Of a stretch of 64,000 bases of DNA, positions 1 through 11,497 are shown piece by piece. The first letter of the stretch is position 1; each line of letters begins with the position of its first letter. Under the pieces are notes generated by a model. That model ran no database searches and was not told the origin of the DNA. It saw only the letters and a list, made by a program, of their open reading frames with translations. Origin of the DNA: Picochlorum sp. 'celeri'. Taxonomy: Eukaryota; Chlorophyta; Trebouxiophyceae. Location: the NCBI GenBank assembly GCA_010909725.1, contig JAACMV010000018.1, forward strand, positions 248,001-312,000, in the 5' to 3' direction. A program made the position numbers and the translations under genes.

Positions 1-2503
1 TCCTGTTGAGAACGATAGAACTTCCGTTTTGAGAGTCTGGGTCGACACAGAAGTAGCCCAAGCGCTCCAATTGGAATCTCTGGCCAACCTTGGCAGAGGC
101 AAGTCTGTCTGTGCAGAAGCATCCATTCAGCTTGACCAGGCTCTCTGGGTTGAGGTCACCCAACCAGTCGTCGGTGATGTTTGCAGATTTGAACAGAGTG
201 CTGTATAGACGGGCTTCAAAGGTTGGTGGCTGCTTTCCTGGTGCAGGCTGGCCAACCCAGTTGAGGACCCCTTTGGGAGGCTTTTTGCCAGCATACTCTG
301 GATCATATGTGGCATGAACCTCCACGACATCTCCAGATGTAGGATCCACAGTATAATCAGTGCACGTGATTGGGTACGCATAGCGCAGCATGATTGTTTT
401 TCCAGGTGCCAGGCCATAGTAATCCTTGCTATCCTTCTCCCTGAAATCTGTTGATTCTATATACACCGTCTTCGTGAAAGGAACCTTGTACACCTCTTCA
501 GAACGTCCAGGGAAGACCTTTGCGTCAACCTGTTCGATGTGATCATCCGAAAGATTGTCAATCACCACCTTGAGAGGGCGGAGCACTGCAAGAACTCGCT
601 CTGATGTCGCATCCAAATCTGTCCTGATGTGATACTCCAGCTTGTGTGGATGAACCTCCGACTCAGATCGAGTGATTCCTAGTTCTCTGCAGAACATATT
701 GATCGATTCCGGGGTGACACCTCTGCGCCTCAGACCAGCAAGAGTCATCAACCTAGGATCATCCCACCCAGAGACATACTTGTCAGTGACCAATTTGTTC
801 AATTTCCTCTTTGACAGTACAGTATGCGTGATGTTCAGTCTCGAATACTCCCACACAAGAGGTTTGTACATATCAAGAACTTCCAAGAGCCAGTAATAGC
901 TCGCTCTACGAGATTCAAATTCCAAGGTGCATAGAGAATGTGTGATATTCTCCAAGGAATCTACGACACAGTGAGTGAAATCATACGAGGGATAAATGCA
1001 CCATTCATCCCCAGCTTTTGGATGTTCAGTAAATTTGATCCTATATGCGATCAAATCAAACATATTCACATTCTCGTTCTTATGATCCATTCTCATACGG
1101 AGTGTCGCTGTTCCCTCATCAAACAGCCCTTTCCTCATATCATCAAACAGCTTCAAGGACTCTTCAATCGGTCGATCACGCCAAGGAGATGGCTCCTTCT
1201 TCTCACGCGATTCTTTAATTTCATCACCATTCTGATGGCAGACATATGCGTGCCCTGACTTGATCAGCTGTACAGCCAAGGCATGCAGCTCATGAAAGTA
1301 ATCTGACGAGTACGTAATCTTGAATGGTTCCCACCCAAGCCAGTGAATAATATCTTGAATATGATCTATGTATTCTTGTTTTTCAGCCTCCGGATTGGTA
1401 TCATCGTATCTCAAGTAGCAATTTCCCTCATACTGCTTTGCCATGCCAAAATCAACAAACATGGCCTTGGCATGTCCAATATGGAGATATCCATTTGGCT
1501 CTGGAGGAAACCTCGTCATCACCTTACCACCTGTTTCCTTCAAATGCTGCTGAAGTTTTGCATTCGTGTTTGAAATATTCATGGTGGATCCATCAGACAT
1601 GTAGACTGTTGTATGGACAGTATTGTTCTCCTCTGGCTTGGGGAAGAATGCATACGGATCAGCAGTCTTCCACGACTCATCCACCACATTTTCAACCTTT
1701 GGTTTCTTTTCCTTCTTCTCCTTCTTCTTCTCTTTCTTTGGGGGTGGCTTCATATCCTCCTCCGTTTTTGGTCCCAGCAGAGCAACAACCTGCGCATCTA
1801 GTTCCTCCCTGACAAGGGCCACATCTGCCCACTTCAATGCCTTCAACACTTTGCCAAACATGGGATTCGTATTCATATGATATCTCATTTCCTTCAACTT
1901 TGCCTCATTTTCGTGAATAACCTCCTTCACTTTTGCCTGTATTTCTTCCTGACGGACCTCCATGCCCACACCAGATGCCTCCTCCAAAGCAGACACATCG
2001 CCCAAGTCTTCACCCCCTACCTGCTTCAAAAACTTCATACCACCCTCCAATTGAGCAGAAGTCTTCACTTTACCTTGCATGATCAGAGACAAGAACACCT
2101 TTCTATGCTTTAGGGCATTCTGAGGGAAGACAGTTGCCACAGAATACAAGTGGGCCCCTGTAGCTTTGTCACACCCAGACTCCAGAGCCCCTGCCTCCTC
2201 CACGACTGCCAACAGCTCCTGTGTCACTTTTTTGTTCTTGAGCGTATTCCTACAAGAGCAAGACAGATGAAACGCGGTCAGAACGCGACTATGCGCAAAG
2301 CCCCTGTCTAGGCAACCACTCCAGTGGCAGCAACCTCCACCACACCGTCAGATGCCAGATTGCACACGATGACATGAATCATGTCCAAATAAAACAGGGT
2401 ATTGCATATCCATGCCCCTACAGGGTCAGTCAACGTACTCGATCGTCTTCGGCGCCATGCCAATTTTGGCAAATGCCTCTGCGATATCTTCATCCGACGC
2501 CAT
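1..2503 (-). CDS. QARS: Glutaminyl-tRNA synthetase (GlnRS), 3' end cut by window edge
   Basis: Cytosolic-type class I GlnRS, which charges tRNA-Gln. I read two exons, 2503-2439 and 2249-1, separated by a 189-nt intron (donor GTACGT). The split codon gives a continuous frame joining the short first exon (begins MASDEDIAEAFAKIGM) to TLKNKK. An N-terminal appended domain (about residues 1-200) is followed by a Lys-rich linker. The catalytic core shows the class I HIGH motif inside PNGYLHIGHAKAM and the KMSKS equivalent VLSKRK. The anticodon-binding beta-barrels follow, and the frame is still open at base 1 in the typical C-terminal stretch FQLERLGYFCVD, so only a few tens of residues are missing. 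About 771 residues are visible. It is divergent to TECR with a 209-bp gap. Confidence 0.95.
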
Positions 2504-2712
2504 TGTCAAGTAATACTGTGATTTTTTTATCAACGTATCAAGATTGCAACGCCATCATGCGGGTTCTGAACACAAATTCATCCACATTCTCTCTTTATTT
2601 GAAAACATTTGAAATGCTCGATCGGAGTTTTGAATCGTACAAATCCTCACCTGGCAGCAGTAGTCTTTTGATACATTACAAATCCTTCTCAGAATACTTG
2701 AGTGAGGCTATT

Positions 2713-3798
2713 ATGAAGATTGTCGTGAAAAATAGGGGAGGAGCGAACGTGCTTCCTGATGGAATTCTTCTCAGTGACTCTGTACGTGTCTGCAAGCCAC
2801 ATCGATGCATTTGCTTGATCATTTTTGGTATAGATATACGCATCTATGCATCCAAATGACATCGTTACCGGGCAGAGTTCATCGTGATTGAAATTCTGAC
2901 TGAATAAGGGAAACGTCTGCAGGCAACTGTCAAGGACCTGAAGGAGCAGTTTCATGTGTTGAAGCCAAAAACATATCCTTCAAGGCAACGATGGACCATT
3001 CCAGTCAAGACTGAGGGGTCCACTGGGACACATCAAAAGCCAACTGTGCTCAACAAGGATGATCAGAAGCTGAGTGACTATGGCATCGTGGATGGGTCAA
3101 CACTCATCTTCAAAGATCTTGGGCCACAGATTGGTTATTCTACTGTCTTCTTTTGGGAATATTGTGGACCTCTGGTGATATATTTCCTCATGTATCTTTT
3201 GCCAACAAGACTCATCTATCCATCATATGATGGCCCACAGACGGACAAGTCTCTGACACAGACTCTTGCAATGCTGTATTGGGTCGGTCATTATGCAAAG
3301 AGGATTTACGAAACCTTCCATGTACACAGATTCAGCCATGCAACGATGCCATTGTTCAACCTAGTAAAGAATTGCACATACTATTGGTGCTTTGCTGGAT
3401 ATGTAGGGTACTTTGTCAACCATCCTCTGTACACAAGTCCACCACTGATGCAGACATATATTGCTCTTGGATGTAGTTTGGTCTGTCAGTTGTGCAATTA
3501 CAAATGTCACGTTATTCTGTCCAACCTGAGGCCACCAGGCAGTACAGAGTATGTGATTCCAAAGGGCTTCCTTTTCAACTACATCACCTGTCCAAATTAT
3601 ACCGTAGAAATCCTTGGATGGGTTGGATTTACTATTGCAACGCAGACATTGACTGCTGGAATATTCACACTCGTTGGAGCAGGGCAAATGGCACAGTGGG
3701 CCTTGGGAAAGCATGCGCGGTTGAAAAGAACGTTCAATGGCAAAAATGGAATGCCAAAATATCCGCGACGGTGGATCATGATGCCACCATTCTTTTAA
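2713..3798 (+). CDS. TECR: Very-long-chain trans-2-enoyl-CoA reductase (TECR/Tsc13/CER10)
   Basis: ER membrane enzyme for the last reduction step of very-long-chain fatty acid elongation. Exon 1 is 2713-2781 (23 codons, starts MKIVVKNRGG) and exon 2 is 2923-3798; the 141-nt intron begins GTACGT and ends CTGCAG. The predicted protein has 314 residues, close to the usual size of about 310. The N-terminal 90 residues form the ubiquitin-like domain of the family. Several hydrophobic segments follow. The C-terminal steroid 5-alpha-reductase-type domain includes KNCTYYWCFAGYVGYF, LRPPG and a terminal WIMMPPFF. The conserved segment FHVHRFSHATMPLFNLVKN is present. The 3' end is convergent with the Pro-rich gene, whose stop is 88 bp away. 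Confidence 0.93.
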
Positions 3799-3885
3799 AA
3801 TTGTAACATGATGATGAAAACAGTCGAGTTTACATGTCCAGTGCATGGTAAAATGTCATGCAAAATGGTATGTGACAGGCATCAA

Positions 3886-4377
3886 TCAAGCCATGACTGC
3901 CATGAGCAGAGCAGCCATCATCGAGACGATGAGATGCGCCTTCATATCAGTTGCACCGCTTGGTGGTGCTGGAGATGGCATAGGCATAGGCTCTGGAGAT
4001 GGCATGGGCTCTGGCGAAGGGGCAGGTGCTGGAGATGGCATAGGCATAGGCTCTGGGGATGGCGCAGGCATGGGGCTTGGCATGGGTGATGGGCTCGGAG
4101 ATTCCATTAGAGGCTCTTCTCCTGTAGGTACTTCGGCCTCTGGCTCAGGAGCAAGAGTTGGAACATCAATAGATGGCTCCGGCACACTGGTCACTGGAGC
4201 CAACCCTGGGATCAATATGGGTGTGTCATAATCACCAGCATAGTCAAAATAGTCCACATCTCCCACAATAACACCGTCCTCGTAGTCCGCAAGAGGGGCG
4301 TCTGCCTGGGCATGGACCTCAACAGCGGCGAACGCGAGCAGTGACAGCACAGCAGCAAAAAGGACAGTGTTCTTCAT
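3886..4377 (-). CDS. Secreted Pro-rich protein, possibly GPI-anchored
   Basis: A single exon encodes 163 residues. The N-terminus is a clear signal peptide (MKNTVLFAAVLSLLAFAAVEVHA-Q). An acidic stretch rich in D and Y follows, then about 60 residues of PSPEPMPMPSPAP-type repeats, and a C-terminal hydrophobic tail (AHLIVSMMAALLMAVMA) after a small-residue site. That layout matches GPI-anchored hydroxyproline-rich or arabinogalactan-like wall proteins of plants and algae. The DNA shows the repeat directly: a block around 3968-4010 recurs at about 4027-4070. Function beyond a surface or extracellular matrix role cannot be assigned. A TGACGTCA-type element lies in the upstream region shared with the divergent lunapark-like gene. 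Confidence 0.8.
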   Translation of the reverse strand: MKNTVLFAAVLSLLAFAAVEVHAQADAPLADYEDGVIVGDVDYFDYAGDYDTPILIPGLAPVTSVPEPSIDVPTLAPEPEAEVPTGEEPLMESPSPSPMPSPMPAPSPEPMPMPSPAPAPSPEPMPSPEPMPMPSPAPPSGATDMKAHLIVSMMAALLMAVMA

Positions 4378-4751
4378 CTCTCAATTCCAGCAATGATTCA
4401 ACCTGCAAGAGTCAAGTGAAAGCAAGAAGACTTCTTTAGTATTTTGAATGATCACAGCAACCATATCAACGCACCGTATACCCGTCTACTCCTTGGATCA
4501 CAATGCACGAGGGAACGCGAGTGGATTGTCTGTGTCTGACGTCAGATGGGTACTGTGAATTTGCTGTCCGTCAGAAATATGCGCAGGGCGCCCTGACGGA
4601 TTCTCCGTGCTCTGCAGAGTCAATCGGTCAATGGGATTAGTCAATGGGAAGATGTAAATCCATGTGTGTATGGGCTTCCGTTGGACAGCTACCAGAGCAT
4701 CGTTGTATCGTATAGGCAGACAAATTGAATAAAAGTATCTAGGTTGATAGT
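4378..4751. promoter_or_regulatory. Divergent intergenic region with a CRE/bZIP-type palindrome
   Basis: This 374-bp gap separates the divergent starts of the Pro-rich gene (-) and the lunapark-like gene (+). The 10-bp palindrome CTGACGTCAG at 4536-4545 contains TGACGTCA, the consensus of CREB/bZIP factors. No coding signal is seen. Function is inferred from the motif only. Confidence 0.4.
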
Positions 4752-5764
4752 ATGGGTCAATGGTTTAGCAGAGGCGTTGGCAGTGAATCCTTTTTTACTG
4801 GTTTAGATGGAAAATTGGACAATCTGCAGCAACGACTGGATAGGCTCGAGGTACGCGAGAAAGGCCGATTTTATTTGCTATTATTAGGAATATTACAGTC
4901 AGATCCATCAATATATTGGCGATTCATCAGTTCTTTGAGACGTACCTTTGTCAACTGTCACTGAATATCGGTCGTTGCGTGCTGTAGGCGAAGAAAACAC
5001 ATCAGAAACAGGTTTTCTATAGAATAAAAGCTCGATTTTTGGCCATATTTGCATCCATATATGTATGTGTCCTAGCGTATGCGGCATGGGTGGTTCAGCA
5101 ACCAAAAGGTACCTTTACAAACTCTCAGCATATCAGTCGTATATCTCCTGTATTCGTCTGTCCAGCGTTGGGGTATTTAATGTACCAGGGAATAGATGTC
5201 CTGAGTAGTTTTTTCATCCGTCGCACGGATGCAGCAATAGCCAAATGTAGAAAAAAATCTGACAAGATTATTCATGGCCTCAAGGATACCATGAGGTTTG
5301 AGCGCACCCATGAGTTGCTGTGCAAGTATGATCCCGAGTATCGTGATGCATTCAGCGGAAAGAAAGAATTAGCTTCGTTGTATGCTGGACGAGATGGACT
5401 TGGCAGTGGTGGGAATAAGAAGGAGCCTTCAAGTTTATCGCGAAAAGCATCTGCTGTCGCTGCAAGCACAGTTGGTGGTGCAGGCATGAGATTATCCGCG
5501 GCGCTGGCACAGCTATGGGGTGCGGCTGCAGACACTCTTTTAGCAGATGATCCTGTACTGATGAATAGTTTGAAGTTGGCGGAGAGTCAAGGGAAGGTAT
5601 TAGAGGCTGAGAATGCAGAATTGAAGAAAAAGTTGGAGAGATATGAAGACCAGTTTGGCATCCTGTATGATGTAGAGCCATGCGCCCTTGAAACGGAGAG
5701 CTCAAATGAGGAGAAGGAGTCTCAAGAAGAAGATCAAAACAATGATGATGCGAAAGAAGAGTAG
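4752..5764 (+). CDS. Lunapark-like ER membrane-shaping protein
   Basis: Lunapark localises to three-way junctions of the tubular ER. Exon 1 is 4752-4850 and exon 2 is 4988-5764 (intron 137 nt, donor GTACGC), giving 291 residues. The N-terminus MGQWFSRG fits the family's N-myristoylated MGxxFSR start, followed by a short coiled coil (LDNLQQRLDRLE). Two membrane segments follow (about FLAIFASIYVCVLAYAAWVV and SPVFVCPALGYLMYQGIDVL), then FFIRRTD and a basic helix ending near ELLCKYDPE, as in lunapark proteins. The C-terminus has a second coiled coil (LAESQGKVLEAENAELKKKLE) and an acidic tail. I see no CxxC zinc finger, which animal and plant lunaparks normally carry. A GT...AG pair at 5109-5165 stays in frame and encodes conserved residues, so I treat it as exon. 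Confidence 0.75.
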
Positions 5765-5891
5765 GGTCGCATAGCAGGGGTATAATAACGTGTTTGCAAG
5801 GCACATCAGATAAAAAAATGAAGTGAGTGTCTTCATGACATGAAATATACATCTCGTAACCTTTATCATTTGATAATCAAATAAAAAACTT

Positions 5892-7403
5892 TCACTCAAA
5901 GAATGAATGCTTGAGAATATTACGTAGCGAGAAGGATCCGTCAACCAGCATTTCCAAGATATCCCAAAGAGCATTGTCATCTTGTCCCAAAAACTCCACA
6001 GATGATGCCCACTCGCTATCCTCCTCTATATACCTTTTATATTCTGCTACATTCCATAAATACACATCCACTAAGAGCCGTTCTATAGACCGAGAAGAAG
6101 TCATGTCTGTGGGGCCTTCAAATGCTGATATAACGCATTCCAATATAATAATTGCCAGCTTGCGCTTGTCAGCTTGCAATGCCCGCGCAAATGATCCATT
6201 TTGGTCCATAGTATTTCCCATTTTCGCAAATCCAAAGCTATCTAGCTTCACGAGAAGCCTTTTATGATCTTGATCGTTAAATGTAGATAACAAAAACGTT
6301 CCACTTCCCAAAGACCCATGGGCAACAGACTTGTCATGGCAGAATGCCACCGCCTCCAACATGCCTTGTATAACTGCTTTCACCATACACTTTCTATTCA
6401 TATATGCCGTATCATTCGCTCCAAATAATCGCCCCAAGCCCATACCACTCGTTTGCTGTGCCCCAGGATACATGGACAAGGGGGCCAATGATTCCCATTT
6501 CTGCACAATCCAAATCGTATTTTCTGCATTCATTTCTTCAATATTCCCTCGCCCACTTGGACCCGCAATAAAATAACCCAATAGTTCAACGATTGGTGGT
6601 TCTTTCACAGGATACTGGGACGCAACTTTCCACTTCCGGTCATTTGGGGGCATGCCATTACACAAGTGAGACAGCACATTGAGTTCGTGACATGCAATCT
6701 TTTGAGATCCTGGGAGATACTCCTTCAATAACGTCACAACAGGATCCTCAAAAGGCATTCCGCTGTAATAAGATGCTGTGAATGCAATTACAGCTGTACG
6801 AGATGATCGCCCCGCTGGTCTAAGAACATTCACAACCTCCATCTCCGTCTCTTCTATCGATATTTGACCCAATTCCTGCAATAGCTCAAAATCAGAAGCA
6901 TCAAAACCCCCATCACCAATACTATTATAGAGCATCTCCCATTGATCGCCATCAGAACTCTCAGAGTCTGACATTGGCTGAAACTCTTCAACAGATTCAA
7001 ATGATTGATTTGCAACAGCATCATCAGAGGATGACAAAGACCCTCCCTCCGATCTCAGCCTCTCTGCTTCTACAGACAATCTCTTCGCGAGTTCATCAAT
7101 ATCAACAGAGTCGTCATCTGAATCCTTTGAGCGGCATGTTTGCCCTGGACGCTTTGTCACCTTGATTGTTGGAAAACCGGACCAATGCGGCGCTACCTTT
7201 ACATCAGGTCCCATACATCTATGTAAAAGACATCTATGAGGATATTGAGCCCACAGGGTACCAGGACCAGCGCAGGATTGTGCCTTGGACAAGTAACGTG
7301 AGAAAACTGACATGTCTTCACCAAGGCAACCACCGAATCTCTCAGAGAAACGATCAGGAATATACTTGAAATGGTAGATGAATAAATTTTTAATACTGTT
7401 CAA
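5892..7403 (-). CDS. Plastid-type protein kinase-like protein, probable pseudokinase
   Basis: Intronless frame of 503 codons; a more natural start may be the Met near 7313 (MSVFSRYLSKAQ), which would give an organelle-targeting-like N-terminus. The first 170 residues are Ser/Asp-rich and disordered. The rest resembles a kinase fold. The ATP-binding Lys region appears as VTLLKEYLPGSQK, followed by a helix-C-like Glu (ACHELNVLSHL). The catalytic loop reads VAHGSLGSG instead of HRD...N, and the DFG position reads DSFG. Loss of both catalytic Asp motifs suggests a pseudokinase, like several predicted chloroplast kinase-superfamily proteins of plants. Substrate and partner are unknown. Its 3' end faces the lunapark-like gene across 127 bp. 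Confidence 0.7.
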   Translation of the reverse strand: MNSIKNLFIYHFKYIPDRFSERFGGCLGEDMSVFSRYLSKAQSCAGPGTLWAQYPHRCLLHRCMGPDVKVAPHWSGFPTIKVTKRPGQTCRSKDSDDDSVDIDELAKRLSVEAERLRSEGGSLSSSDDAVANQSFESVEEFQPMSDSESSDGDQWEMLYNSIGDGGFDASDFELLQELGQISIEETEMEVVNVLRPAGRSSRTAVIAFTASYYSGMPFEDPVVTLLKEYLPGSQKIACHELNVLSHLCNGMPPNDRKWKVASQYPVKEPPIVELLGYFIAGPSGRGNIEEMNAENTIWIVQKWESLAPLSMYPGAQQTSGMGLGRLFGANDTAYMNRKCMVKAVIQGMLEAVAFCHDKSVAHGSLGSGTFLLSTFNDQDHKRLLVKLDSFGFAKMGNTMDQNGSFARALQADKRKLAIIILECVISAFEGPTDMTSSRSIERLLVDVYLWNVAEYKRYIEEDSEWASSVEFLGQDDNALWDILEMLVDGSFSLRNILKHSFFE

Positions 7404-7799
7404 TGCCGATTCATGCTAATCGTATCAGATAGAGATCAAAGTTCCCAATTTAAGAATTCAAGCAGACACGCCTCAGCTACATTTTTGCCTGCATGGTGAA
7501 TTGGGTCTTTCGAAATACATTTAAAATTATCACTATTTGCTGCATCTGATCTGCTGATCAACAAGGTATGCGTCGAATCGGAGTTTATGCAATCAAAAAG
7601 ACATGAAAAGACAAACCAGATGGGTATTCCGCTTATTACTGAGGTACTCGCATGGATTCCTTTCTGCAGGGACCAATTATTGATTCATGAGGGGAGAGAG
7701 TTGGTAAGCAGAGTTCCTGTGTCACGAAACCATAGCAAGAGTTGCAGAGGTGATCACCTTGAAATAGGCACATTGACCAGCCACGAGTGTTTCGGTGAT

Positions 7800-10700
7800 A
7801 TGATTAAGAATAAATCCTCTGGAAACCTCTCTTCGTTGGAAGAGAGGAAGAAGAATCTTGTGGATGCGAAAGAGCTTCAGCATGTGAGACTTATGGTGGA
7901 AAAGCCAGTGTATGTTGGATCTCTGTGTGGTGTCTCCTTGATATTCTTGTTGACAATTATTTGCATTGGTGCGTCGCAGATTTTCTCGACTGGATGTACT
8001 TCCATTTGCATTTATTTATGCTGTGTGGATTAATTTGCACATTTTTGGACTTTTTGATGCAAATCTCCGTCCGCCATTCTGGATTTCCCAATTGTCTGGG
8101 CTTGTGCTAGTGTGTATGCATGCTCTTGTGTATTTGTTTACCATTTGGAGTGTTGACGTGCGATGCATCGTTCGTTACAATAATGTATCGTCGATTGATG
8201 ATGCAACGCAAGTCAAAGTTGTTCCCCACAAATTTGTTGGGAGTAAAGAAGTTGTCCCCTTGGAATGCAAGAAAGTGGTACGTGCCTGTTTGTAATGTTG
8301 ATCAGATGTCCATATTTGCATTCTCATGTCTCACTCAAATCCTCTATGCGCAGGATAATAAAGTTCAATACAGTTTCAGTTTCAGAAAATTACGGTTTCT
8401 GTGGTCGGATGAGTCATGTGTGTTTAGCAAGTTGAAATACCCGACCAAAAAGACCTTTGCCGAATACAGGAAAAGCAGCGGACATTCGTCCGATATGTCA
8501 GTCACATTGGCAATGGAAAAATGGGGTCCCAATAAGTTTGAGGTTCCGATTCCATCCTTCAAAGAGCTGATGCAGGAGCAACTTTTAGCTCCTTTCTTCT
8601 GCTTCCAAGTTTTCTGTGTTGCATTGTGGGCCATAGATGAGTATTGGTATTATTCACTCATGACGTTGTTTATGCTAGTTACTTTTGAGTCAACTGTGGT
8701 GCACCAACGTCAGCGTAATTTATCGCAAGTGAGAGCCTTGCAGCAGCCACCGAGCCCAGTGATGGTCTACAGGGGTGGAAAATGGTCAGAGATTCCTGGG
8801 GATCAGCTGGTTCCAGGTGATGTAGTCTCTGTGGCACGTCCAAAAGATGGTGAAAGTGCGGTGATTCAAGCAGATATGTTGCTGCTAGGCGGTACATGCA
8901 TCGTTGATGAAGCCGTGTTGACTGGAGAGTCAACACCACAGTGGAAGAATCCCATTGGAGAGGCAAAAGGGGATGAAATTGATGCCTCTGAAGTTTCTGC
9001 CAAAGAGATTCTGTCTATGAAGCGCCATAAAATTCATGTGGTATTTGGAGGGACGAAATTGATGCAAGCTACGGAGGATAAAGATGCCCATATTAAGACT
9101 CCAAATGGGGGATGCTTGGCTGTGGTGTTGCGAACAGGATTTGGAACTGCTCAGGGGCGGTTGATGAGGACAATTCTATACTCTACAGAGCGCGTTAGTG
9201 CTAATAATATGGAAACTTTTATATTTATTCTGTTCCTACTGATGTGGGCTATTGCTGCATCTGTGTATGTGTTGAAACATGGGCTGGCTGATCCAGATAG
9301 AGATCGATTCAAATTGGTCCTGAATTGTATCATGATTCTCACGTCGGTTGTTCCACCTGAGCTACCGATGGAACTTACAATTGCTGTGAATGCGTCTTTG
9401 GTTGCTTTAGCTCGGAAAAAAGTGTTTTGCACAGAGCCTTTCAGAATTCCATCAGCTGGGAAAATCACAACATGTTGTTTTGACAAGACTGGGACCCTGA
9501 CATCAGACCACATGGTCATGGAAGGAGTATCAGGAAGTAGCGAGAGTCATCAGGAGATGAAAAGCACCATCGAATCTTTACCAGCCATCGTCCCTTTGAT
9601 TCTGTCATGCTGTCAAAGTTTGGTCAAGGTTGATGACGATGTAGTTGGCGATCCTGTTGAAGTGGCTGCCTTGAAGACAACAAAGTGGAAATCAAACGGC
9701 GATGTCGTGACTTCTGGAAATGGAAGACAAGTGGCACACGTTTTGCATCGGTTCCATTTCTCGTCATCTCTGAAAAGAATGTCAACTGTGGTAAAGGTAG
9801 AAGAGAAGGACACCCGTAAAACAAACTATTTTGTCCTCATGAAAGGTGCTCCAGAAACGATTCAGCAGCACTTGGAATCCGTACCAGAATACTACGATAG
9901 ATGCTATAAACGGTATGCCTCTGAGGGCGCTCGAGTGCTTGCCCTGGCGTATAAACCCATGCCATCAGATTTGACAACATCATCATTGCGCCATGTACCT
10001 AGGGACGAAGCAGAGAGCAATCTCATCTTTGCCGGTTTTGCTATTTTCAGAAGCCCTCTGAAATCTCAATCAGAACCAGCGTTGAGAATGCTCAAGGCAT
10101 CTCAACACCAGCTGATCATGATCACAGGTGATACTCCACTAACAGCCTGCCACACAGCAGCACAAGTGCACATTGTCTCCAGGCAAGCCATGATCCTCCA
10201 TGCACATGGTCCTGTCGCACAGTGGGTATGGAAATCTCCAGATGAATCATTGGAAGAGAAATTTACGACAGACATCTCTAGTGCCATTATGCTTGCTGAG
10301 AATTATGATCTCTGCATCTCTGGAGATGGCCTGCTCAAGATGGTGAATGAAGGTGAGGACATGCTCAATCTGTACATCCCTCTGACCCAAGTGTTCGCCC
10401 GTGTCACCCCTGATCAAAAGGAACTGATTGTCAAGGTCTTACGAGATCAAGATTTGTCTGTTCTGATGTGCGGTGATGGCACAAACGATGTCGGCGCGCT
10501 CAAAGGTTCAGATGTAGGGGTAGCTTTGCTGACTCCAGCAGAAAAGAAGAGAAAGCCCAATGACCCAAAGCCTGTTGGCAAAGGGACCATGATGCTCGAA
10601 GATATGAGACGTAGGGGCGTACCTGTCACCCCATTCCACCAAAGAATGGCCAAAATGATGGATGAAATGGCAGCTGATGCACACGAGCCTCCGCTGGTGC

Positions 10701-11497
10701 AGCCAGGTGATGCCAGCATGGCAGCACCATTCACAGCCAAGGAAGCTTCAGTCATGCCTTGTCTCGACATCATTCGACAAGGCCGATGTACACTCGTCAC
10801 CACAATGCAGATGTTCAAAATATTAGGCCTCTTGTCCCTTTCAACAGCGTATTCTCTTTCCGTGTTATACTTGGATGGTATTAAACTAGGAGATATGCAG
10901 GCAACGTTGGCTGGAGTGCTCACAGCTGGAATGTTCTTTTTCATTTCAAATGGAAAACCACTGGAGAACATCTGTAGAGATCGCCCACATCCAAAGATTT
11001 TCTCTCTATACATGTTCACCTCGTTGATGGGACAATTCTTCATTCATATGACTTTCCTGATGCATATGCAGACCACTGCACATGCAATCATGTCCCCAGA
11101 AGACCGCCAGGAACCTGGAGGAGATTTCAAACCAAATCTAGTGAATACGGTATGTTTCCTGACAAATTTCGCCATTCAAACTATGACGTTTGCCGTCAAT
11201 TATGTGGGCAAACCATGGACGACCTCGCTGTCAGACAACACCATGTTTGCACTGAGTGTCCGCTGGAGTGTCGCCATGTATGTCATCCTGAGCTTGGACG
11301 TATTCGATGGACTCAATGGATGGTTCTCATTGGTTCCACTGCCAAGGGAATTGAAAATCAAGGCCATCGTCTTGGGTGCTGGAGCAGCGCTTGCTTGTAG
11401 ATTTATAGAGAATGCAACTCGCAATGCATTCCCGTGCCCCATCCCCCCCGAGAAGGGGGGCAAAATCCATAGCAATTATAGAAAATCGAAAGCGTAG
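7800..11497 (+). CDS. SPF1: P5A-type ATPase (SPF1/ATP13A1/MIA-PDR2 family)
   Basis: ER P5A-ATPase, a family known to extract mis-inserted transmembrane helices. Exons: about 7800-7909, 7980-8277, 8354-11497; introns of 70 nt (donor GTATGT) and 76 nt (GTACGT) keep the family alignment (SRLDVLPFAFIYAVW; KFVGSKEVVPL). About 1183 residues. Diagnostic motifs: the TGES actuator loop in VLTGESTPQW, the P5-specific PPELPMEL in helix M4, the phosphorylation site CFDKTGTLTSDH (Asp near residue 512), and hinge MCGDGTNDVGALKGSDVGVALL. Several C-terminal membrane helices follow. The first exon is uncertain: the frame is open back to 7587, and I prefer the Met at 7800 on family length. The last codons contain a C-run/G-run hairpin. 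Confidence 0.92.

Noticed and set aside
5109..5165. GT...AG pair that could be a 57-nt intron in the lunapark-like gene
   Set aside because: The segment is in frame without stops and encodes SPVFVCP, which aligns with the conserved start of the second membrane segment in lunapark proteins.
5352..5852. Minus-strand frame of 166 codons
   Set aside because: It is a shadow of the lunapark-like gene, with Ser/His/Pro-rich composition typical of antisense frames.
8120..8353. Upstream extension of the long P5A-ATPase frame from 8120
   Set aside because: It reads through the 76-nt intron and the preceding exon in the wrong frame; the frame ending at 8277 carries the conserved family sequence.
10447..11043. 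Minus-strand frame of 198 codons
   Set aside because: Antisense shadow of the P5A-ATPase hinge and C-terminal region.
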